This document shows positions 40,380 to 44,928 of a DNA stretch of 44,928 bases, piece by piece. The notes under the pieces were generated by a model that saw only the letters and a list, made by a program, of their open reading frames with translations, did not search any database and was not told where the DNA came from. The position numbers and the translations under genes are program-made. The DNA is taken from positions 1-44,928 of the IMG/VR virus record IMGVR_UViG_3300029448_000088; one strand, given 5' to 3'. This stretch comes from a virus. Numbering within the stretch: position 1 is the first letter of the stretch; every line of letters starts with the position of its first letter.

Positions 40380-41836
40380 TAGGCGGTGTACTCCACAACG
40401 ATCTGAAGATCGACCCCGCTTGAGTTGCTTGAGATAACGACGCCGATTCGCTCGTTCTCCGCGACAGCCGTATTCAGCAGCGAGGCGTCCGACGCTCCGG
40501 TAGAGTTCGCCGTGACCGATGCGATCTCAACATTGTCAGTGATGTTCCGAAGCGTTGCAACGCACGAACCGCTTTCCGTTTTCGCGTAGAAGTTCGTGAT
40601 CGTCCGAGCCGAAGCGACCCGAGCATCAACGACGTACCCCGGCGAAGCCTTGTCCGCTGGTGCGGTGATGAACATCGCGTAGGAGTCCTCGTGAGTGTGA
40701 GCGGCAGCCGCTGCTCCGATGTCAGACAGCACTTCGGCGTTGGTTCTTCCTACGACATGGGTAGTTCCAACGCGGAGAAAATCGTTGGTATCCAAAGCGG
40801 CTTCAGATTTGATACTGTTGCCGCTCGATTTACCAAACGTCAGTGCGGCTTGCGCTCCAATGTCGCCCAGCGTCTGGGCTGCCGTTCGGCCTTCGATCTG
40901 CGTACCGGCGACCCGAAGAAAGTCATCGTCTGCAACATTCGCATCCGCTTGCAGCACGTTGTTGTTGCTGATGCCTACCGCGAGCGGAGCAGCCGTTCCC
41001 AGCGTGGGCGTTCCGCTGATGTCGCTATACGCTTGGTTCGAGTTGAGCAGGGTTGAGAGCGAGGTCAATCCCGTGCCGCCGCGAGCGACTGCAAGGGTTC
41101 CGCTGGTCAACTTATCTGTCGAGATGTCCGGGATGCGAGCAACCGCAAGGGTTCCAGAGGTAATGTCGCCAGCCGCGTGGTTGTGGCTTGCAGCAGCAGC
41201 ACCAATATCGCCTAAGACTTCAGAAGTAGCCCGGCTCTCAAGACCGTTTGCAGTAAACCTTGCGTACTCATCATCGGCAACAGAAGTACTGTCAACCTTT
41301 ACAGCATTGGTGTTTGCAATACCAAAGGTGGGAGCAGAAGGAAGATTTGTAAGAGCCGAGCCGTCAACAGCGGGCAACTTTGCACTGCCATCAAGTTGGA
41401 CAATTTGGTTTGCCGATGTGCCGGGTACAAGACCAAGACCAGTGCGAACCGCAGCAAGGTTGTTGTAGGAAACCGTGAGGGCACCGCTTACATCGGCAAC
41501 TGCATAGCCCGAAGGCATTGTGACGCCCGTCACTGTTCCCAACTTGGTGTTAACAACAGATACGGCTCCTGCCGCAGTTGTAGCAATGTTCATCCCCGTC
41601 GAACCAGTTACCGATTGGACAGGAGCCGCAGCAGAAGCACGGGCATTTGAGAAGTAAAGGTTAGTGCTTCCTTCTCCAAGGCTGTCCGTAGTTTGCCCTG
41701 CAAGGCTTACGGGACCAACACCCAAAGCAACAGTCACTTGATCTGCTGCGGGAGAAGTCAAAGTTACAAGATCCTGTCCAACAGTCTGGACAGTAACTTT
41801 GTTTTCCGTAGTAGCAATAGTGACAGTATCAGCCAT
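40379..41836 (-). CDS. Tail fibre with three internal repeats
   Basis: The 485-residue protein has fibre signatures: STNLYFSNARA near residue 57, SHNHAAGDITSGTLAVARIP and GGTGLTSLSTLLNS. Three imperfect repeats of about 40 residues follow the pattern DDxxRxxxxxxxxRTxxxxLxDIGA: DDEYARFTANGLESRATSEV, DDDFLRVAGTQIEGRTAAQT and NDFLRVGTTHVVGRTNAEVL, each ending in DIGA. The C-terminal 90 residues look like a separate binding domain. DNA for the last 60% (about 40380-41180) is much richer in GC than the N-terminal part, suggesting the distal fibre was exchanged. Confidence 0.75.
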   Translation of the reverse strand: MADTVTIATTENKVTVQTVGQDLVTLTSPAADQVTVALGVGPVSLAGQTTDSLGEGSTNLYFSNARASAAAPVQSVTGSTGMNIATTAAGAVSVVNTKLGTVTGVTMPSGYAVADVSGALTVSYNNLAAVRTGLGLVPGTSANQIVQLDGSAKLPAVDGSALTNLPSAPTFGIANTNAVKVDSTSVADDEYARFTANGLESRATSEVLGDIGAAAASHNHAAGDITSGTLAVARIPDISTDKLTSGTLAVARGGTGLTSLSTLLNSNQAYSDISGTPTLGTAAPLAVGISNNNVLQADANVADDDFLRVAGTQIEGRTAAQTLGDIGAQAALTFGKSSGNSIKSEAALDTNDFLRVGTTHVVGRTNAEVLSDIGAAAAAHTHEDSYAMFITAPADKASPGYVVDARVASARTITNFYAKTESGSCVATLRNITDNVEIASVTANSTGASDASLLNTAVAENERIGVVISSNSSGVDLQIVVEYTA

Positions 41837-42213
41837 CAGGTTGTAACCTCAGGAGTAACAATCAGAGTTCCTTCTAGCACACGTTCAACAGTAACACCGT
41901 CTTGAGTTACGTTTTCCATGTCGTAAACGTACTTGCCCGGAGCATCAATTTCAGCAGTCAAAGTTGCAGGAATCGTAATTGTTACTGTGTGGCTGGCACC
42001 GGCAGCAAGTGTGTGCTTGAAATGAGAAGCCTCGGTAGTTCCGTTAGTCGTCAACGAAAGTACAGTAGTCCCACCAAACTTATCCTTTGCTTGCATTCTA
42101 AACGTACTGTTTGCAAGGAAGTTCTGGGCAGTTGTTCCGTCAGATTGAAAGCGGGTGTAGACAAGAGTAGATGTCTCGCCCTGATTGATTGTCCAGTCGT
42201 ATCGAGCAGTCAT
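41836..42213 (-). CDS. Beta-sandwich structural protein beside the fibre (125 aa)
   Basis: The N-terminus YDWTINQGETSTLVYTRF and a later GKYVYDMENVTQDG segment match a frequent small phage tail or baseplate domain (Ig-like beta sandwich opening with ..ixqGxt..). It probably links fibre and tail. TGATG and TAATG overlaps join it to both neighbours. Confidence 0.6.
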   Translation of the reverse strand: MTARYDWTINQGETSTLVYTRFQSDGTTAQNFLANSTFRMQAKDKFGGTTVLSLTTNGTTEASHFKHTLAAGASHTVTITIPATLTAEIDAPGKYVYDMENVTQDGVTVERVLEGTLIVTPEVTT

Positions 42214-43139
42214 TAGAATTTACCTCGGAAAGAACCGTACATTGAAATCTCGTCATATCCGGGATTATCAATCGTGTTCTTCTGATAGTGCTTGCCTGTA
42301 CGCAACTGAAGGTTAGCGAGATTGTCGGTAGCAGACTTAATTGAAGATCGGTACTGCTGAAGAATCATCTGATAATGAGAACCTGTGACCTTACGATAAG
42401 ATCCCAACTTCAAAGCAGACGCGGCAGAGATGGCTTCATATAAAGACTGCATACCAATTGGGGCAATCTCGTAACGGACGTTGGCAGAAAGAGGAGTAGA
42501 GAAAGCAAGGCGAGTAGTTACTTCCCCAAGATCAACATCATGCGTAGCAATTACTCGCTCTTCAATCATTCCAGTTTCAGGAATGATTCTTAGAATCTGA
42601 CCGGCGTAAGCGTTTTCACGACGATCAATAGATCCAAGATTTGGTGTGGTGTCGAGTTTGAAAGTCTTTCGATCACCCTGCATGGTCCCGCCATCAGCGG
42701 AGTAATGCGGCATAATGTCACCGCTTGGCACATAGTAAATGTGCCAACTGTTGCCGGTAGAAGCGTTTTCTTGCTTAGGGTCAAACCTAAGAGTATTGCC
42801 TTCAATTGCCCAACCTACACCATAAGGATGGAATTCATTACGAGGCATGACCTCATCAATGACATTTCCGTCTTCGTTGCGTAGAGCAACTCGCCAAATT
42901 TCTCCGACACTTGGGGGAAGTTGGTAATACTCAGTGTTCTTTTCAAACTCCACCATGTGACGAAGGACAACAGGATTGTCCAAGTTCATGTTTAGTCGAG
43001 ACCAAACATCAACCATCGAAGGCGAAATGATGTGCCTAATCAGAAAGTCGTTGTCGTACTTGGCATCAAAATCAGGGTCATCGAGGTACCCACGAATTCG
43101 CTCAAGAACGGTATATAGAAACGAGTTAGTACTGTGCAT
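42213..43139 (-). CDS. Tail adaptor / tail tubular protein A-like
   Basis: The 308-residue protein follows the pattern of phage head-tail adaptors: an N-terminal helical region with LERIRGYLDDPDFDAKYDND, then a beta section (LRFDPKQENASTGNSWHIYY) and a C-terminal helical part (LYEAISAASALKLGSYRK; YRSSIKSATDNLANLQLRTG). This is the usual order in T7 gp11-like proteins that bind the portal. No portal gene is seen in the window. ATG in TAATG overlap. Confidence 0.65.
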   Translation of the reverse strand: MHSTNSFLYTVLERIRGYLDDPDFDAKYDNDFLIRHIISPSMVDVWSRLNMNLDNPVVLRHMVEFEKNTEYYQLPPSVGEIWRVALRNEDGNVIDEVMPRNEFHPYGVGWAIEGNTLRFDPKQENASTGNSWHIYYVPSGDIMPHYSADGGTMQGDRKTFKLDTTPNLGSIDRRENAYAGQILRIIPETGMIEERVIATHDVDLGEVTTRLAFSTPLSANVRYEIAPIGMQSLYEAISAASALKLGSYRKVTGSHYQMILQQYRSSIKSATDNLANLQLRTGKHYQKNTIDNPGYDEISMYGSFRGKF

Positions 43140-43681
43140 TAGCCACCAGTCACAATCCGGCCCTTGGCCTTATCGAGAAGGTCCTGCTTAAATGATCCAA
43201 ATTCAGGGTCATCATTTGCAGACCATTTTCGTTGTCTGATCATATGGGCAGATTCTTCGTTTCCTTGCCGCTTCATCCAATCTGCGACCCGATGCTTTTC
43301 TTCAATGTTGTCTCGGTCCCTCTTCTTCTTAGTCAACGCTTGATCACGAATCCCCTTCTTGACGCTCTCAGCAATTGATTGAGCGGAACGAATACGACCC
43401 CGGACCCACTCCTGAGTAGGGGGCATCCAGTTGGGGGGGTAATCAAATGCCTCTAGTTCCAAAGCAATACCAATTCCATCCCGCTCAGGGTGGTACATCC
43501 ACTTCGCAAGAACAAATTTAAACGTCACCTTATGGAAGTAAACAAAGAGATCTTCTACTCCCGTAAACCTGCGGACCCAAAGAACCCAATCTGAATCAGG
43601 GAGGATCTCATGATTCTCACCAATCCTTAGATTAGAGTCCGCTGCATCAGCAATAGGGTCAAACATGATTTCAATGTTCAT
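43139..43681 (-). CDS. Unknown structural-block protein (180 aa)
   Basis: The middle of this protein has an aromatic segment (WVRRFTGVEDLFVYFHKVTF; FVLAKWMYHPERD) and the C-terminal half is a charged helix. It sits between the sigma-like factor and the adaptor, a place often held by a small head-tail or assembly protein. Function unknown. It starts at ATG 43681 overlapping the preceding gene by 11 bases. Confidence 0.55.
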   Translation of the reverse strand: MNIEIMFDPIADAADSNLRIGENHEILPDSDWVLWVRRFTGVEDLFVYFHKVTFKFVLAKWMYHPERDGIGIALELEAFDYPPNWMPPTQEWVRGRIRSAQSIAESVKKGIRDQALTKKKRDRDNIEEKHRVADWMKRQGNEESAHMIRQRKWSANDDPEFGSFKQDLLDKAKGRIVTGG

Positions 43682-44177
43682 CTAAGAAGATTCCTGAGTC
43701 ATGAAACTTGGGTCGTATGTGATGTTTAAACCAATACCTAACTGTATTAGGTGATTTATACCCAAATTCCTCGGCAATTTCTAATAGAGAATGCCCGTCC
43801 ATTTTCATTTCAACAACCTTCTTTTCTTTTTCTGTCAAAGAAGGAGGGTACTCAGGTCGATGCTCATCAATTTGGGCACCCGGTATATCTTCAATCTTTA
43901 CGTCAATTATAAAGATTCGCCACTTCCCTTCTCTCTTACGCCAACCCATGGACTTGCCATAGGCGTAATAAACTTTGCCTCCTAAGAAACAATTGAGAAA
44001 AGTAGTGACGGCTCCCTTTTCGGGGTCGTATTTATTTTCAAGCAGTTCTAATGCAGAAATATATGCTTGGTTGTAAACCTCATCAAACTCCCAACGAGAG
44101 AAGAATCTAAACCATCTAACCGTCCACTGGTGTAAAAAACCCAGATGCAAATTTATGTCTGGGTTGTGATTTATCAT
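43671..44177 (-). CDS. Sigma-70-like transcription factor
   Basis: The 168-residue protein has a region-2-like segment (FDEVYNQAYISALELLENKY, DPEKGAVTTFLNCFLGGKVY, about residues 31-72) and a region-4-like helix-turn-helix (LTEKEKKVVEMKMDGHSLLE, IAEEFGYKSPNTVRYWFKHH, about 114-153), with a short linker between them, as in small sigma factors. It would recruit host RNA polymerase to late promoters. A small terminase could also carry a helix-turn-helix, but region 2 argues for sigma. The gene lies upstream of the tail genes in the late arm. Confidence 0.7.
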   Translation of the reverse strand: MINHNPDINLHLGFLHQWTVRWFRFFSRWEFDEVYNQAYISALELLENKYDPEKGAVTTFLNCFLGGKVYYAYGKSMGWRKREGKWRIFIIDVKIEDIPGAQIDEHRPEYPPSLTEKEKKVVEMKMDGHSLLEIAEEFGYKSPNTVRYWFKHHIRPKFHDSGIFLDEH

Positions 44178-44180
44178 TAA

Positions 44181-44408
44181 TCACTTCTTCTTGCGCTTTG
44201 ACTTCCAAGACACTCGGGCTGGGCCTTTCTTTGCTTTCGTGCCCTTACGAGTGCATTGAGCCTTAGTTGGTCTACAAGCGGGATAAGGTCTCTTCCCCCC
44301 ACCCTTTGCCGACTTCCTGCCGCAGGGCTTCCCAGTTTTGCAATCAATCCAACCCTTGCCATTGTTTTGAGAGAACCACTTCTTAAGACCAGTCTTCTTC
44401 TTAGCCAT
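44181..44408 (-). CDS. Lysine-rich Cys-containing small protein (75 aa)
   Basis: The product begins MAKKKTGLKKWFSQNNGKGW and continues with four cysteines and a Lys/Arg-rich end. Four cysteines with basic residues suggest zinc and nucleic-acid binding. It shares its MAKKKTG start with the 52-residue protein 63 bases upstream, pointing to duplication. The ATG at 44408 overlaps the stop of a 21-residue frame as TGATG. Confidence 0.6.
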   Translation of the reverse strand: MAKKKTGLKKWFSQNNGKGWIDCKTGKPCGRKSAKGGGKRPYPACRPTKAQCTRKGTKAKKGPARVSWKSKRKKK

Positions 44409-44473
44409 CAGCAGCAGCACTCCTTCCACGTCTTACCGCAACGCGAGCAAATCATTTCAGATGCTGGGGTCAC
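44408..44473 (-). CDS. Cysteine microprotein (21 aa)
   Basis: A GTG at 44473 overlaps the preceding stop (GTGA), and the stop overlaps the next ATG (TGATG), so the frame is exactly fitted between two genes. The product, MTPASEMICSRCGKTWKECC plus a final C, holds a CxxC and a terminal CCC set that could bind one zinc ion. An alternative start is the ATG 18 bases downstream (15 residues). Confidence 0.5.
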   Translation of the reverse strand: MTPASEMICSRCGKTWKECCC

Positions 44474-44628
44474 TTCTTCTTCTTGCCCCCGGTGCCCCAG
44501 TTCTTAGCACCCTTCTTGCGGCACTTAACTAGGGCACCGCTTGCATAAGCAGACGGCCACTTCTTGTAACGGCTCTTGACTTTGTGGTAACAAGCGTCTT
44601 TCTTACCACCAGTCTTCTTCTTTGCCAT
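44470..44628 (-). CDS. Lysine-rich small protein (52 aa) of a common phage family
   Basis: The product begins MAKKKTGGKKDACYHKVKSR and continues YKKWPSAYASGALVKCRKKG, with WG near the basic end. This KDACYxKVKxRYxxWPSAYASGxLVxCRK pattern is, as I recall, shared by many marine phage proteins of unknown function (DUF5872-like). It starts in TAATG overlap with the previous gene and ends at the GTGA junction. Too short for standard ORF cut-offs. Confidence 0.7.
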   Translation of the reverse strand: MAKKKTGGKKDACYHKVKSRYKKWPSAYASGALVKCRKKGAKNWGTGGKKKK

Positions 44629-44928
44629 TACTTCTTGCCCTTCTTCTTCTTAGCCTTTGCCTTAAATGCTGCAACTCTCTTGGCCTTTTGAGCCGGAGTT
44701 GACTTGTTGGAAGCAATCAGGGCGTCAGTCGCTTTACGACGCTTCGCTGCGGCAGGAGTAATCTTGACTTTTACTTTACCCTGTCGCTTAGTAGGTGGGA
44801 CGATCGACCCATTTCGCAAAGGACCACTAGGAAAACCTCTCTTGCGAAGAGACGTTTGTTCTTCAACCGAACCGAACAGACCAGAGATTCCGTGAAGGCC
44901 CGTTTTTTCGTTGGGGAAACTTTTCTTC
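44628..44928 (-). CDS. Lysine-rich protein, 5' end beyond the window edge
   Basis: The frame is open from the right edge (no in-frame stop upstream of the TTG at 44819) and ends at 44628 in TAATG overlap with the next gene. Its C-terminal half is strongly basic (KRVAAFKAKAKKKKGKK), and the visible N-terminal part is Gly/Ser/Arg-rich. If the sequence is circular it continues from ATG 62 as one 120-residue protein. Lys/Ala-rich tails of this type resemble histone-like DNA-binding proteins; function unproven. Confidence 0.6.
   Translation of the reverse strand, partial: KKSFPNEKTGLHGISGLFGSVEEQTSLRKRGFPSGPLRNGSIVPPTKRQGKVKVKITPAAAKRRKATDALIASNKSTPAQKAKRVAAFKAKAKKKKGKK

Larger units (their letters stand above)
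2972..43439. repeat. Dispersed TGGGGGGG octamers (about 25 copies, both strands)
   Basis: Seven-base G or C runs are flanked so that the G-strand reads TGGGGGGG in 25 of 26 cases. C-run starts on the plus strand: 2972, 8879, 11625, 13652, 17329, 20490, 22632, 24027, 25395, 28867, 30829 (eight Cs), 32869, 33940, 38714. G-run starts on the plus strand: 4199, 13321, 16273, 17987, 22192, 24932, 28846, 32016, 34664, 37093, 43433. In 16 cases a G precedes the T. The sole exception is a C7 run at 4703 followed by G. Most lie inside genes in any of the three phases, encoding Pro-Pro or Gly-Gly. Function is unknown. Confidence 0.85.

Overview
The window reads as the genome, or most of the genome, of a lytic, short-tailed (podovirus-like) bacteriophage. 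It carries a phage replication set (SF3 helicase, family-A DNA polymerase with proofreading, uracil-DNA glycosylase, ERCC4-type and RecB-type nucleases, Sak4-like ATPase, SSB-like protein) and a late block with a tail adaptor, a candidate tail nozzle, fibres and very large internal-virion-type proteins. I see no integrase, lysogeny repressor, phage RNA polymerase, tRNA or CRISPR array. A virion-block protein ends in two dockerin-like calcium loops of the DxNxDGxV type. Such C-terminal repeats are typical of secreted proteins of Planctomycetes, especially Phycisphaerae, so a planctomycete host is a reasonable guess (inference).

Layout. Two long arms diverge from a 70-bp gap at about 2419-2488. 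The rightward arm (2489-22125) is the early/middle region. It runs from the helicase, through a highly structured non-coding stretch (3884-4373) that I propose as an origin or control region, to small unknown genes separated by strong terminators (4374-6998) and a 400-bp non-coding block with a possible structured RNA (6999-7398). More small genes follow, then UDG, a 2H phosphoesterase, HTH protein, DNA polymerase, ERCC4 nuclease, metallophosphoesterase, membrane proteins, RecB-like nuclease, Sak4-like ATPase, SSB-like protein and a DUF932 protein. The leftward arm is the late region. It covers 2418 to 1, and 44928 to 22122, with a sigma-like factor, small lysine-rich proteins, tail adaptor, fibres, dockerin protein, a cysteine-rich giant, the candidate nozzle and the large internal proteins. 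The arms converge at 22122-22125, where the two stop codons overlap in CTAG.

The reading frame leaving the left edge (ATG at 62, minus strand) and the one entering at the right edge join in frame to give one 120-codon ORF. This fits a circular or circularly permuted sequence. Against completeness, I recognise no large terminase, portal, major capsid protein or endolysin, so a missing segment between the two ends is equally possible.

How the genes work together. Helicase, polymerase and SSB-like protein would drive replication. The RecB-like nuclease, Sak4-like ATPase and SSB-like protein look like a recombination module. UDG and ERCC4 nuclease fit repair. The 2H phosphoesterase could be RNA repair or anti-CBASS defence. 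A sigma-like factor inside the late arm could redirect host RNA polymerase to late genes. Nearly all late genes are coupled by stop/start overlaps (TGATG, TAATG, ATGA, GTGA, TTGA).

The most striking unexplained signal is an octamer, TGGGGGGG, present about 25 times on both strands where about one is expected. It is absent from the early small-gene block and from the GC-rich fibre cassette.
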